A stretch of DNA of 64,000 nt from Nocardia harenae NBRC 108248 (GCF_001612885.1 NZ_BDBH01000007.1:558001-622000), one strand, 5' to 3'; numbered from the stretch's first letter, positions 1 through 8,196 are shown. Notes: a model not told the origin generated them from the sequence alone. Numbers and translations: made by a program.

Positions 1-1182
1 GTACGGATGCCACTGCGCCCACAGCGAGAGCTGGTGCCGCTCCGGCGGCGCGATGCTCGGGTCGAGCGCGCTGAAGCTCATGGCGAGCACCACCGGCCGC
101 GGCGGCAGCTCCCCGGCCAGCGCGGCACCGTGCGCGCCCCGGAGCGCGCGCCGGTCGCGGACCAGCAGCTGCAACCCGGACGCCGAATCCGCCTGCGCGG
201 CGCCGGGGTAGCGGGGCAGCGCGGTGGTGCCGAGCCGCACCACCATGCCGATCCCCGGCCCGACCCGGATGCGCCGCCGCCAGTCGTCCAGCGGCGCGGC
301 GTCGAACCCACCCGCCCCGAGCAGCTCCAGCGTCTCCAGCACGTGCGCGCCGGCGACCACGGTCCGCGCGTGCACCACCGCACCCGACTCGGTGCGCACC
401 ACCCATCCGTCCCCGGCCCGGCGCAGCGCCGCGACCGCGTCCCCGGTGCGCAGCTCACCCCCGTCGGCGCGCAGCCGGGCGGCGAGCGCGGCGGTGAGCG
501 CCCCGCTCCCGCCGACCGCGCGGCCCGGCGGCAGTGTGTGCATGAGCGCCGCGAAGCCGATCATGGGCGCGGTGCCCGGCTCGGACATGGGCGGCCCGGA
601 CTGCGCCCCGAACCAGGCCAGCGCGGCCCGCAGCCGCTCGCTCTCGAAGGTCGAGTCCAGCAGCGCGTCCCCGGACTGCAGGAACTCCCTGGAGAGCGCG
701 GCGCCGCCGTCCGGCGCGCTCAGCCCCCAGAAGGCGCGGGCCAGCTTGCCGCCGGTCGGCTGCACCCCGAAGGCCCGCATGACCCTGGCGCTGCGCGGCC
801 CCCACACCCCGACGAAGCGCCGGTACGCATCGGCGTCGCGTGCGCCGCAGGCCGCCTCGATGCTCGCGCAGGTGCGCTCCAGATCGCGGGCGAAGACCAG
901 CGGCGGCTCGCCGGGCACGAAGGCCCACGGGTCGCAGTCGACGTAGCGCAGCCCGAACCGGTCCAGCTCGAGCTCCTCGACGATCCCGGTGTGTCGCACC
1001 ATGAGGTGCGCCGACGAGCCGCGGTCCACCGCGTACCCGGGGAAGCGCTCGACGGTGGAGACGGCACCGCCGATCACCTCGTCGCGCTCCAGCACCACCA
1101 CCCGCTGCCCGGCGCGGGCCAGGTAGCAGGCGGCGACCAGGGCATTGTGCCCGGAGCCGACGACGGCGACGTCGGCGTTCAC
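1..1182 (-). CDS. NAD(P)/FAD-dependent oxidoreductase, phytoene-dehydrogenase-like (C-terminus outside window)
   Basis: The 394 visible codons begin at a GTG whose GTGA overlaps the stop of the upstream acetyltransferase gene. The N-terminus has a Rossmann FAD-binding motif (VVGSGHNALVAACYLARAG) followed by a GGAVST segment, as in the phytoene desaturase/PYROXD2-like flavoenzymes. These are known to oxidise or isomerise lipophilic substrates. The substrate cannot be read from the sequence, and no carotenoid gene lies beside it. The 3' end is cut by the window edge. Coupling to the GNAT gene suggests co-expression. Family confidence is good; function is open. Confidence 0.85.
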   Translation of the reverse strand, partial: MNADVAVVGSGHNALVAACYLARAGQRVVVLERDEVIGGAVSTVERFPGYAVDRGSSAHLMVRHTGIVEELELDRFGLRYVDCDPWAFVPGEPPLVFARDLERTCASIEAACGARDADAYRRFVGVWGPRSARVMRAFGVQPTGGKLARAFWGLSAPDGGAALSREFLQSGDALLDSTFESERLRAALAWFGAQSGPPMSEPGTAPMIGFAALMHTLPPGRAVGGSGALTAALAARLRADGGELRTGDAVAALRRAGDGWVVRTESGAVVHARTVVAGAHVLETLELLGAGGFDAAPLDDWRRRIRVGPGIGMVVRLGTTALPRYPGAAQADSASGLQLLVRDRRALRGAHGAALAGELPPRPVVLAMSFSALDPSIAPPERHQLSLWAQWHPY

Positions 1183-1823
1183 AGCGGCAGTGCGCGGCCG
1201 AGCACCGCGAACGGGCGGTTGTCGCCCGCGAAGACGAAGTGCCGGATGACGTCGGAGAAGCCGGTGCGCCGGTAGAGCCGCCAGGCCCGGTTGTCCTCGG
1301 CGTCGACCTCGGGGGTCGAGAGCAGCACCGAGCGCTCCGGCCGGTCCTGCAGCAGCCGGGTGAGCAGCATCGAGCCGAGCCCGCGGCCCTGCGCCGAGGG
1401 GTGCACGTGCAGCTCGGTGAGCTCGAAGTAGTCGGTGAGCAACTCCCTGGTGGCCGGCTCCGACCAGCCGCAGCGCCGCATCCCGGCGTGCACCTGCTGG
1501 TGCCACCACTGGTGCGGCGCGCCGCGGTAGCCGTAGGCGACGGCGAGGATCGGCGCCGAGCCGAGGTCGACCCGGCCGTGCTCGTCCGGCTGTACCGCGG
1601 CGACCGCGCGCCAGCCGGGCCGCGTGGTGTGCTCGGTCCACATGGGGGCGCGGTGGTTCTCGGTGCCGCGCGGGTACGCCATGGCCGCGACGTAAACGCC
1701 GAGCGCGTCCGGCAGCCGGGCGCGCAGGGCCTGGACCGAGAGGTCGACGATGGTGGGCGCTGGCAGGTGATCGGTGGTGGCGGCGCTCATGTCTTCCGTC
1801 GGGTGGGGGCGGCCGATGGACAT
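1179..1823 (-). CDS. GNAT family N-acetyltransferase (Rv2170-like)
   Basis: This is a cytosolic acetyl-CoA-dependent acyltransferase of about 210 residues. The C-terminal half carries the GNAT core: LTELHVHPSAQGRGLGSMLL is the acetyl-CoA pyrophosphate-binding motif (Q/RxxGxG/A), and ENRAWRLYRRTGF is the usual last strand-helix. A gene of this family lies just upstream of the mraZ region in Mycobacterium tuberculosis (Rv2170), so position supports the call. An internal ATG at 1790 would remove 11 residues and is an equally good start. Its stop overlaps the GTG of the oxidoreductase gene. The acceptor substrate is not evident. Confidence 0.85.
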   Translation of the reverse strand: MSIGRPHPTEDMSAATTDHLPAPTIVDLSVQALRARLPDALGVYVAAMAYPRGTENHRAPMWTEHTTRPGWRAVAAVQPDEHGRVDLGSAPILAVAYGYRGAPHQWWHQQVHAGMRRCGWSEPATRELLTDYFELTELHVHPSAQGRGLGSMLLTRLLQDRPERSVLLSTPEVDAEDNRAWRLYRRTGFSDVIRHFVFAGDNRPFAVLGRALPL

Positions 1824-1851
1824 GCGCCTGCCTGCGGGATCGCCGATCCGG

Positions 1852-1879
1852 TCGACATGTCGGTGGCTCGCTCTATAGT
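1852..1879 (+). promoter_or_regulatory. Candidate promoter for the HEPN gene
   Basis: TCGACA at 1852-1857 and TATAGT at 1874-1879 are 16 bases apart and resemble a vegetative sigma-70-type promoter. It points at the HEPN gene starting at 1990. This is a pattern match only. Confidence 0.4.
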
Positions 1880-1897
1880 CGGTGTCAATGGAATCGT

Positions 1898-1913
1898 TCG
1901 AATGCCTGTTCGA
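1898..1913. promoter_or_regulatory. Candidate LexA (SOS) box
   Basis: TCGAATGCCTGTTCGA matches the actinobacterial LexA consensus TCGAAC-N4-GTTCGA with one mismatch. It lies about 19 bases after the candidate -10 at 1874-1879 and 77 bases before the HEPN gene, and also upstream of the divergent GNAT gene. A repressor here would block transcription of the HEPN gene. Confidence 0.4.
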
Positions 1914-1989
1914 TCTGCTGTCCGTCCGGGCTGCTGCTCAGCCCCTGTCAGCACGATAGTCCAGGTGCGCGACTGTGGAGGGACCGCTG

Positions 1990-2490
1990 ATGTCCGACGG
2001 CAATCGAACCTCCTCCGGCCCGGGTGCGAGCGGCCGGGGCGGGCTGGGGCCGCCGCCCGCCGGGGAGTCGTCCGCGCGCCGCGGCCGGGCGGGCGGCCTG
2101 CTCGGGAAGGCCGACGGCCTGCTCATGGCCGCGGCGGGCGAGCCGGACCCGAGGGAGTGCTTCCGCACCGCGTACCTCGCCGCGCTGCGCGGGGCGGGCG
2201 CGGTGCTCGCGTTCACCGGGGCCGACACGGCGCCGCGGGCCCGCTCCCGCAATGCCTGGGTGCTGCTGCAACGCGCCGCACCCGAGTTCGTCATGTGGGC
2301 CGATTACTTCAGCGCGCACTCCGAGCTGCGGGCCGCGCTGGAGGCCGGGCTGGACCGCGAGATCGGCAGGCAGGAGGCGGTCGAGTTCCATTCCAGGGTC
2401 GGCGCGTTCCTGCACGACGTGGAAGATCTGCTGGCCAGCGCGGCCCGGCTGCGCCCCGCCCCGGGGTGGACCGGGGGAATGTCGGCCTGA
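1990..2490 (+). CDS. SAV_6107 family HEPN-domain protein
   Basis: A 166-residue protein. The first ~45 residues are Gly/Pro/Arg-rich and disordered. The rest is helical (REC-FRTAYLAALRGAGAVLAF ... NAWVLLQRAAPEFVMWADYF) and resembles the actinobacterial SAV_6107 HEPN family. HEPN domains are helical bundles that often bind nucleotides or act as RNases, but the catalytic Rx4-6H motif is not obvious here. The ATG at 1990 is chosen over the GTG at 1975 because GGAGGG (1977-1982) sits 7 bases before it. Genes of this type recur near dcw clusters in actinobacteria. A candidate SOS box lies upstream. Confidence 0.7.
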   Translation: MSDGNRTSSGPGASGRGGLGPPPAGESSARRGRAGGLLGKADGLLMAAAGEPDPRECFRTAYLAALRGAGAVLAFTGADTAPRARSRNAWVLLQRAAPEFVMWADYFSAHSELRAALEAGLDREIGRQEAVEFHSRVGAFLHDVEDLLASAARLRPAPGWTGGMSA

Positions 2491-2663
2491 CCCGCCGGGG
2501 GAGTTGCCCGCGACACCCGGGTGTTATGAGCGAGTAGGTGGTACGCCCCTGATCGAACTCGTATCATGGGAAGCGGACAGCCGCCAAGGTCGGCTATCTG
2601 TCGCCTACCCAACCGCTTGGGGTCGGTAGGTGACCGCCACGCCCTAGTGCCGGGGGAGGTACC

Positions 2664-3089
2664 GTGCCACTCTCCGAGCACGAGCAGCGCATGCTCGAAC
2701 AGATCGAGAGCGCGCTCTATGCTGAGGATCCGAAATTCGCGTCGTCCGTCCGCGGCGGGCGCCTCCGCACGACGACGAGCCGCCGGAGACTGCAGGCCGC
2801 GGCGCTCTTCGTGCTCGGCCTTGTCCTGCTGATCGCGGGCATCGCCATTCCGGTCCGGCCGGGCGGGTTCCCCGTCATCAGCCTGGTCGGATTCATCGTG
2901 ATGTTCGGCGCCGGGGTGCTGCTGCTGGTCGGGGGTTCCCGGGCGGCCGCGCGCGCCGCGGAGCCGGAGTCCGGCGGCGCCGCGGGCGGCCGCGCCCAGC
3001 CCCGCGGCAATCGGCAGCAGCGCCGCTCCGGCGGCGGCTTCTCCGAGCGCATGGAAGACCGCTTCCGCAGGCGGTTCGAGCAGGACTGA
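2664..3089 (+). CDS. DUF3040 membrane protein
   Basis: A 141-residue protein starting at GTG 2664 behind GGGGGAGG. The N-terminus (PLSEHEQRMLEQIESALYAEDP) is the hallmark of DUF3040, a family of small actinobacterial membrane proteins that includes the M. tuberculosis gene next to mraZ (Rv2169c). Two hydrophobic segments (about residues 46-64 and 72-92) form a hairpin in the membrane. The Arg-rich tail (about residues 95-141) is likely cytosolic. No function is established for the family. A strong hairpin follows immediately, so the gene is transcribed separately from mraZ. Confidence 0.85.
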   Translation: MPLSEHEQRMLEQIESALYAEDPKFASSVRGGRLRTTTSRRRLQAAALFVLGLVLLIAGIAIPVRPGGFPVISLVGFIVMFGAGVLLLVGGSRAAARAAEPESGGAAGGRAQPRGNRQQRRSGGGFSERMEDRFRRRFEQD

Positions 3090-3108
3090 CGCCCCGCGCG
3101 CAGCGATC

Positions 3109-3152
3109 GACGACGGCGGCGCCGCACCCTCGGGTGCGGCGCCGCCGTCGTC
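3109..3152 (+). terminator. Strong hairpin terminator after the DUF3040 gene
   Basis: A perfect 20-base inverted repeat (arms 3109-3128 and 3133-3152) with a CTCG loop. It has no T-tract, as is common in high-GC actinobacteria. It separates the DUF3040 gene from the mraZ promoter region. Confidence 0.7.
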
Positions 3153-3507
3153 CGCGTGTCCGCGACGCGCCGACATTTGCCGCCTGATCCGGATCGGTTC
3201 CGCGCGCCGTCTCCCACGTCACCCCACGGGGTGCCCCACCCCGCCCCACCGGCTCGCCCGGCGATCTTCGCAACCCTCGCACCAGGGCGTTTGCTGAGCG
3301 TTTCCCGGCCATAGCGGAAAGGAATCGCCGAGCCGGGTCGAACGCCGTTTGCACCCCCCACGCCCGTGATAGCTGGAGTGACCTGCGCGAACCGTTTTCC
3401 GGGGAGCCAGATCACCTCCGGTTTCGATTGAAAGTGGGGGAAAGTGGGGTAATGTGGAGCGCGCACTACAGGAGGCCGTCCGGTTGCTTCGGTAGGGAGG
3501 TGTCGAA
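3153..3507 (+). promoter_or_regulatory. mraZ upstream region, promoter of the dcw cluster
   Basis: This is a 355-base non-coding stretch. It holds the MraZ boxes (listed separately), a short hairpin with CACCCC/GGGGTG arms near 3219-3232, and GGGAGG (3495-3500) as ribosome-binding site 7 bases before the mraZ GTG. I could not assign convincing -35/-10 boxes. Confidence 0.5.
3431..3460 (+). promoter_or_regulatory. MraZ operator: three tandem 10-bp boxes
   Basis: Three directly repeated decamers follow without gaps: AAAGTGGGGG, AAAGTGGGGT and AATGTGGAGC. The shared core A-A-A/T-GTGG recurs at exactly one helical turn. MraZ is known to bind clustered direct GTGG(G) repeats with about 10-base periodicity upstream of its own gene. 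Lying 47-77 bases before the mraZ start, these boxes are very probably the autoregulatory operator of the dcw cluster. Confidence 0.85.
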
Positions 3508-3939
3508 GTGTTCTTCGGTACCTACACACCGCGGCTGGACGACAAGGGGCGACTCACGTTGCCTGCGAAATTTCGAGACGATCTGGCGGGAGGGTTGATG
3601 GTCACGAAGGGTCAGGACCACAGCCTCGCCGTCTACCCGCGGGAGGCGTTCGCGGAGCTCGCGCAGCGCGCCGCGGCGGCGTCCCGTACCGATCCGCAGG
3701 CGCGCGCCTTCGTGCGCGCACTCGCGGCGGGCACCGACGAGCAGCGTCCGGATGCCCAGGGTCGCATCACCTTGTCGGTCGACCACCGGCGCTACGCCAA
3801 CCTGACCAGGGACTGCGTGGTGAACGGGTCGATCGAGTTCCTGGAGATCTGGGACAAGCAGGCGTGGGAGTCCTACCTCGCCGATCACGAGGAGGACTAC
3901 GCGCAAGGGAGCAACGAGTCGCTGGGCACGATCTTCTAG
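3508..3939 (+). CDS. mraZ: Transcriptional regulator MraZ
   Basis: A 143-residue DNA-binding protein with two AbrB/SpoVT-like repeats, each carrying the family's DxxGR signature: LDDKGRLTLPAKFRDDL (about residues 11-27) and DAQGRITL (about 86-93). MraZ forms ring-shaped oligomers that bind repeats in its own promoter and tune transcription of the dcw genes. The GTG at 3508 follows GGGAGG with 7-base spacing. The three operator boxes just upstream fit autoregulation. A 145-base gap separates it from rsmH. Confidence 0.97.
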   Translation: MFFGTYTPRLDDKGRLTLPAKFRDDLAGGLMVTKGQDHSLAVYPREAFAELAQRAAAASRTDPQARAFVRALAAGTDEQRPDAQGRITLSVDHRRYANLTRDCVVNGSIEFLEIWDKQAWESYLADHEEDYAQGSNESLGTIF

Positions 3940-4084
3940 CCCCCGGAGCAGGCGAGTGCGCCGCGGCCTCTGCCCGGACGCGGACCCTGACGTACTTCCC
4001 CGACGCCAGGTGCCGCGCCCCGGTCAGAGACCACGGCGCATTCGCCGCCGACAGCGCTTCTCAGCCGGAATCCAGGAGGTCGAG

Positions 4085-5062
4085 GTGGATCACGCACAGC
4101 CAGGCCCCCGGCACGTGCCGGTGCTGCTGCGGCGGTGCGATTCCCTCCTCGGCCCCGCGCTCGACGCGCCCGGCGCCGTCTACCTGGACGCCACCCTCGG
4201 CCTCGGCGGCCACGCCGAGCACTTTCTGCGCAGTTACCCGCAGCTCCGCCTGGTCGGGCTGGACCGCGACACCACCGCGCTCGAACTCGCCGGCGCCAGG
4301 CTCGCGCCCTACGCCGACCGGGTCACCCTGGTGCACACCCGCTACGACGGCATCCCTGCCGCGCTGGAGCGGGCCGGGGTCGCCGCGGGCGGCGTCTCCG
4401 GAATCCTGATGGACCTCGGCGTGTCGTCCATGCAACTGGATCTGGCCGAGCGCGGGTTCGCCTACTCCGTCGACGCGCCGCTCGACATGCGAATGGACCC
4501 GACCACCGGCCCCACCGCCGCCGACGTGCTCAATACCTACAGCCACGGCGACCTGGCCCGGGTGCTGAAGACCTACGGCGAGGAGCGGTTCGCGGGCAAG
4601 ATCGCCTCCGCGGTGCTGCGCCGCAGGCAGCAGCGGCCCTTCCGGACCAGTGCCGAACTCGTCGAGCTGCTCTACGCCACCATTCCCGCCGCCACCCGCC
4701 GCACCGGCGGGCACCCGGCCAAGCGCACCTTCCAGGCGCTGCGGGTGGAGGTCAATGCCGAACTCGACTCGCTGCGGGCCGCGCTGCCCGCGGCGCTGGA
4801 CGCGCTCCGGGTGGGCGGGCGGCTGGTCGTGCTCGCCTACCAATCGCTGGAAGACCGCGTGGTCAAACAGGAATTGGCGAAGCACACGGTCTCCCGCACG
4901 CCGGCCGGGCTGCCGGTCGAGCTGCCCGGCATGGGCCCGACCTTCCGGCTGCTCACCCGCGGTGCGGAGAAGGCCACCGACGCGGAGATCGAGGAGAACC
5001 CGCGCGCCGCCCCGGTGCGGCTGCGTGCGGCCGAGCGGATCGAGGAGGGTGGTCCCGCGTGA
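4085..5062 (+). CDS. rsmH: 16S rRNA (cytosine(1402)-N4)-methyltransferase RsmH
   Basis: A 325-residue S-adenosylmethionine-dependent enzyme that methylates C1402 of 16S rRNA in the 30S P site. The start is a GTG at 4085 with AGGAGG five bases upstream; the frame stays open further upstream, but that part is not family-like. HVPVLLRRC opens the protein, LDATLGLGGHAEHFL (about residues 36-50) is the SAM-binding loop, and LMDLGVSSMQLD and FQALRVEVNAELDSL are family signatures. The stop overlaps the GTG of a 26-residue mini-ORF (GTGA at 5059-5062). Confidence 0.97.
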   Translation: MDHAQPGPRHVPVLLRRCDSLLGPALDAPGAVYLDATLGLGGHAEHFLRSYPQLRLVGLDRDTTALELAGARLAPYADRVTLVHTRYDGIPAALERAGVAAGGVSGILMDLGVSSMQLDLAERGFAYSVDAPLDMRMDPTTGPTAADVLNTYSHGDLARVLKTYGEERFAGKIASAVLRRRQQRPFRTSAELVELLYATIPAATRRTGGHPAKRTFQALRVEVNAELDSLRAALPAALDALRVGGRLVVLAYQSLEDRVVKQELAKHTVSRTPAGLPVELPGMGPTFRLLTRGAEKATDAEIEENPRAAPVRLRAAERIEEGGPA

Positions 5063-5115
5063 GCGAGTCAGGCCCGGAGGCGGGAGCGGAGCGTGGCCAC
5101 GGAGGGCCCTCGCTC
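5059..5115 (+). repeat. 57-bp junction repeat, copy 1 (rsmH/ftsL)
   Basis: This segment is 53/57 identical to 13829-13885 inside murD. Its ends pair: GAGCGAG (5061-5067) with CTCGCTC (5109-5115), then GGCCC (5071-5075) with GGGCC (5104-5108), leaving a 28-base loop. This resembles a small REP/MITE-like element. It begins exactly in the GTGA that ends rsmH. Confidence 0.8.
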
Positions 5116-5139
5116 GCGCGGAATGGAGACCGCCCATGA
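5059..5139 (+). CDS. 26-residue mini-ORF bridging rsmH and ftsL
   Basis: GTG at 5059 overlaps the rsmH stop (GTGA). After 26 codons the TGA at 5137-5139 overlaps the ftsL ATG (ATGA). Ribosomes could thus run rsmH, mini-ORF and ftsL without a gap. Its first part (SESGPEAGAERGHGGPSL) is encoded by the repeat. No ribosome-binding site or known domain is visible. It may serve only to keep translation coupled across the insertion. Whether the peptide is stable is unknown. Confidence 0.35.
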   Translation: MSESGPEAGAERGHGGPSLARNGDRP

Positions 5140-6131
5140 GTGTGCGGGCGCGGGCCGCGGAGGCGCCGGGGCGGCTGGCCCGCCGGGTGCAGGCCGCGGA
5201 GCGGGTGAAATCCGGTGCGGCGCAGCGGGCGTACGCGCGCAGGCGGCTGCGCGCCGAGCAGCTCGGGCTGCTGCCCGCCGCCTCGGCCGTGCGCACCGCG
5301 GCGGTGACGGGGCGGATTCCGTTCGTGATCGTGATCTTGGTACTGCTCGGCTGTGGGCTCGCCTGCACGCTGCTGCTCACCACCCGCGCGGCCGAGGACA
5401 GCTACCAGCTGAGCGATCTGCGCGCGGCGAACCAGAGGCTGCTCGACGAGCGGGCCGCGCTGCAGCGCGAGGTGGAGGCGGCGGATTCGGCGCCCGAACT
5501 CGCCAATCGGGCACGGGAACTCGGCATGATCCCGGCCGTCGACCCGGCCAGGCTGGTGCTCGAGCCGGACGGCACGGTCACCGTGGTCGGCGAGCCGACG
5601 CCGGCGCAGGGCGCCTCGGTGCCGCCGCTGAACAACAACCGCGGGGAGCGGGTGGTTCCGGTGACGGCGCTGCCGCTGCCAGGCGCGGCGCCTGCTCCCG
5701 CCCCGGCGCAGCCGGGTGCCGTGCCCGCGCCCGGTACCGGCGTCGGCACGCTCGGCGTTCCGATCGACCCCGCCACCGGCGGCCCGCTCCCCGAGGGCGC
5801 CGGTGCCGCCACGCCCGGCGCGGGCGCCCCCGCGATCCCCGGCGCCGCGCCGGGCGCGGCGATCCCCTCGGCTCCGGGCGCGGGTGACTCCGCCGCCCCC
5901 GGCGCGGGTGATTCCGCTGGCCTCGGCGATGATTTCGCCGCCCCCGGCGCGGGTGATTTCGCCGCTCCCGAAGCGGGTGATCCCGCGGCACCCGGAGCGG
6001 GCGGCACTGCTCCCGGAGCCGGCGACGCCGCCGTACCCGCCCCCGGCGCGGGCGATATCGCCGCCCCCGGCACCGTTGTCCCCGCGCCCGGCGCGACGGA
6101 ACTCACCCGTCCCGAGGCGGCCCAGCGGTGA
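5136..6131 (+). CDS. ftsL: FtsL-like septum protein with long Pro/Ala/Gly tail (Rv2164c-like)
   Basis: A 331-residue bitopic membrane protein in the ftsL position. The basic cytosolic N-terminus (about 1-60) precedes one membrane span (IPFVIVILVLLGCGLACTLLL, about 63-83). A short heptad coiled coil follows (LSDLRAANQRLLDERAALQREV, about 92-113), then ELANRARELGMIPA, typical of FtsL. FtsL joins FtsB and FtsQ and activates FtsW/FtsI at the septum. The remaining ~190 residues are low-complexity Pro/Ala/Gly with 8-residue APGAGD-type repeats; the mycobacterial counterpart is also proline-rich. The start ATG overlaps the mini-ORF stop, and the stop overlaps the ftsI GTG. Confidence 0.85.
   Translation: MSVRARAAEAPGRLARRVQAAERVKSGAAQRAYARRRLRAEQLGLLPAASAVRTAAVTGRIPFVIVILVLLGCGLACTLLLTTRAAEDSYQLSDLRAANQRLLDERAALQREVEAADSAPELANRARELGMIPAVDPARLVLEPDGTVTVVGEPTPAQGASVPPLNNNRGERVVPVTALPLPGAAPAPAPAQPGAVPAPGTGVGTLGVPIDPATGGPLPEGAGAATPGAGAPAIPGAAPGAAIPSAPGAGDSAAPGAGDSAGLGDDFAAPGAGDFAAPEAGDPAAPGAGGTAPGAGDAAVPAPGAGDIAAPGTVVPAPGATELTRPEAAQR
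5871..6063 (+). repeat. Degenerate 24-bp tandem repeats in the ftsL tail
   Basis: About eight imperfect units encode variants of (S/F)AAPGAGD, with one interrupted copy. Codon choice varies between units, so they are older than a recent slippage expansion. The segment lies in the extracytoplasmic tail. Confidence 0.75.
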
Positions 6132-8089
6132 GGGAGAACAGGGGCGGCCGCTCGCAGCGCGCCCGGACTCCGTCCGGACCGCAGCGCCGCTCCGGCTCCG
6201 CCGCCTCCCGCCCGACCGGCTCCGCCGCCGCCCGCCCCACGGGCGCCCCGCGCGACGCCACCAGCGGCGCCACCCGGCTCGGCGCCGACCGCTCCTCCCG
6301 GCTGCGGCTCGGCGCGGGCCGGATCGCCATGCTGGTGGCGCTGGCCGTGGTCGCGCTGCAGCTGCTCTGGGTGCAGAGCATCGCCGCCCCCGGCCTCTCG
6401 GCCCAGGCCGCGAGCCAGCGCACCACCAGGCAGATCGAGCCGGCCACCCGCGGCCCGATCGTGGACCGCAACGGCAAACCGCTCGCCTTCACCGTGACCG
6501 CGAAGGCGCTCACCTTTCAGCCGGTCCGGGTGCGCCAGGAACTCGCCGCCGCGCGGGCGAAGGACGACTCCGCCCCCGACCCGGAGCAGCGGCTGGTCGA
6601 GATCGCCGACACCGTCAACGCCAAGCTCGGCGCGGGCGGCCCCTCGGAGAAGGAGCTGCTGGCGAAGCTGCGCGGCGACGAGACCTTCGTCTACCTGGCG
6701 CGCGGCGTCGACCCGCGGGTCGCCTCGGAGATCAAGCTGAAGTTCCCCGAGGTCGGCACCGAGCGGCAGGACCTGCGCGAGTACCCGGGCGGCGCGCTCG
6801 CCGCCAACCTGCTCGGCGCCACCGGGTGGGACGGCCACGGCCAGATCGGGCTGGAGTCCTCGATGGACTCGCTGCTGGCGGGCACCGACGGCTCGCACAC
6901 CTACGACCGTGGCTCGGACGGCGCGGTGATCCCGGGCAGCTGGCGCGACCGGCAGCCCGCGGTGAACGGCAATACCGTCGAGCTGACCCTGGACCAGGAC
7001 CTGCAGTACTACGTGCAGCAGCAGGTGCAGCAGGCCAAGGAGCTCTCCGGGGCGAAGGGCGCCTCCGCGGTGGTGCTGGACGCGCGTACCGGCCAGGTGC
7101 TCGCCATGGCCAACGACAACACCTTCAATCCCGCGCTCGGCCCGCAGTTCTGGTCGAACGCGGATATGAGCAACCCCTCGGTCACCGAGCCCTTCGAGCC
7201 CGGCTCGGTGAACAAGATCATCACAGCGGCGGCCGCCATCGAGTACGGGCTGACGACGCCGGACGAGGTGCTGCAGGTGCCGGGCGAGATCCGGATGGCC
7301 GGGGTCACCGTGAACGACGCGTGGGAGCACGGCGTCGCGCCGTACACCACCACCGGGATCTTCGGGAAGTCGTCCAATGTCGGCACGCTCATGCTGGCGC
7401 AGCGGGTCGGCGAGGATCGCTTCGCCGAGCTGGTCGGCCGGTTCGGGCTGGGCAGGCGCAGCGGCGTCGGGCTGCCCGGCGAGAGCGCGGGGCAGGTGCC
7501 CGCGCGGGACCAGTGGTCCGGCGGCACCTTCGCCAACCTGCCGATCGGCCAGGGCCTTTCCATGACCACGCTGCAGATGACCGGCATGTACCAGGCGATC
7601 GCCAACGACGGGGTGCGGATTCCGCCGCGCATCGTGAAGGCCACCGTCGGCCCGGACGGCGCGCGCACCGACGAGCCGCAGCCGGACGGGGTGCGGGTGG
7701 TGAGCCCGCAGACCGCGGCCACGCTGCGCACCATGTTCCAGTCGGTGGTGCAGCGCGACCCGCGCGGCGTGCAGATGGGGACCGGGGCCTCCGGCGCCGT
7801 CACCGGGTACCAGATCGCGGGCAAGACCGGCACCGCGCAGCAGATCGACCAGCAGTGCAAGTGCTACTCCAGCTCCAGCTACTGGATCACCTTCGCCGGG
7901 ATCGCGCCCGCCGACGACCCGCGCTACGTCGTCGGCATCATGCTGGACGATCCGCAGCGCAGCTCGGACGGCGGCGGCGGGCAGTCGGCGGCGCCGCTCT
8001 TCCACAACATCGCCTCGTGGGCGCTGCAGCGCGATGCCGTCCCGCCGTCGCCTGCGGGGCCGGGGCCGTTCGTGCTGCAGGCGTCCTGA
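6128..8089 (+). CDS. ftsI: Septal peptidoglycan transpeptidase FtsI (PBP3/PbpB)
   Basis: A 653-residue class B penicillin-binding protein that crosslinks septal peptidoglycan together with FtsW. A ~70-residue Arg/Ser-rich cytosolic N-terminus precedes one membrane anchor (IAMLVALAVVALQLLWVQSI, about 68-87). RGPIVDRNGKPLA starts the pedestal domain. The transpeptidase has SVNK with the acylated Ser near 360, SSN near 415-417, and KTGT near 566. A CKCYSSSS stretch lies near 578. The GTG start overlaps the ftsL stop. A 210-base gap before murE may contain a secondary promoter. Confidence 0.96.
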   Translation: MRENRGGRSQRARTPSGPQRRSGSAASRPTGSAAARPTGAPRDATSGATRLGADRSSRLRLGAGRIAMLVALAVVALQLLWVQSIAAPGLSAQAASQRTTRQIEPATRGPIVDRNGKPLAFTVTAKALTFQPVRVRQELAAARAKDDSAPDPEQRLVEIADTVNAKLGAGGPSEKELLAKLRGDETFVYLARGVDPRVASEIKLKFPEVGTERQDLREYPGGALAANLLGATGWDGHGQIGLESSMDSLLAGTDGSHTYDRGSDGAVIPGSWRDRQPAVNGNTVELTLDQDLQYYVQQQVQQAKELSGAKGASAVVLDARTGQVLAMANDNTFNPALGPQFWSNADMSNPSVTEPFEPGSVNKIITAAAAIEYGLTTPDEVLQVPGEIRMAGVTVNDAWEHGVAPYTTTGIFGKSSNVGTLMLAQRVGEDRFAELVGRFGLGRRSGVGLPGESAGQVPARDQWSGGTFANLPIGQGLSMTTLQMTGMYQAIANDGVRIPPRIVKATVGPDGARTDEPQPDGVRVVSPQTAATLRTMFQSVVQRDPRGVQMGTGASGAVTGYQIAGKTGTAQQIDQQCKCYSSSSYWITFAGIAPADDPRYVVGIMLDDPQRSSDGGGGQSAAPLFHNIASWALQRDAVPPSPAGPGPFVLQAS

Positions 8090-8196
8090 ACGCCGGGGGC
8101 GGCCGCTGTGATCTGCGACGACCAGCGGGTTCGGCGACGGCGGACGGGCGCTCGCGACGGGCGGGGGCGGGGGCCCGAGCGGTAATGAGAGGCGCG

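Noticed and set aside
2527..2540. ATGAGCGAGT at 2526, the same ten bases that open the 57-bp repeat
   Set aside because: The similarity stops after ten bases and no hairpin end follows, so it is not counted as a copy.
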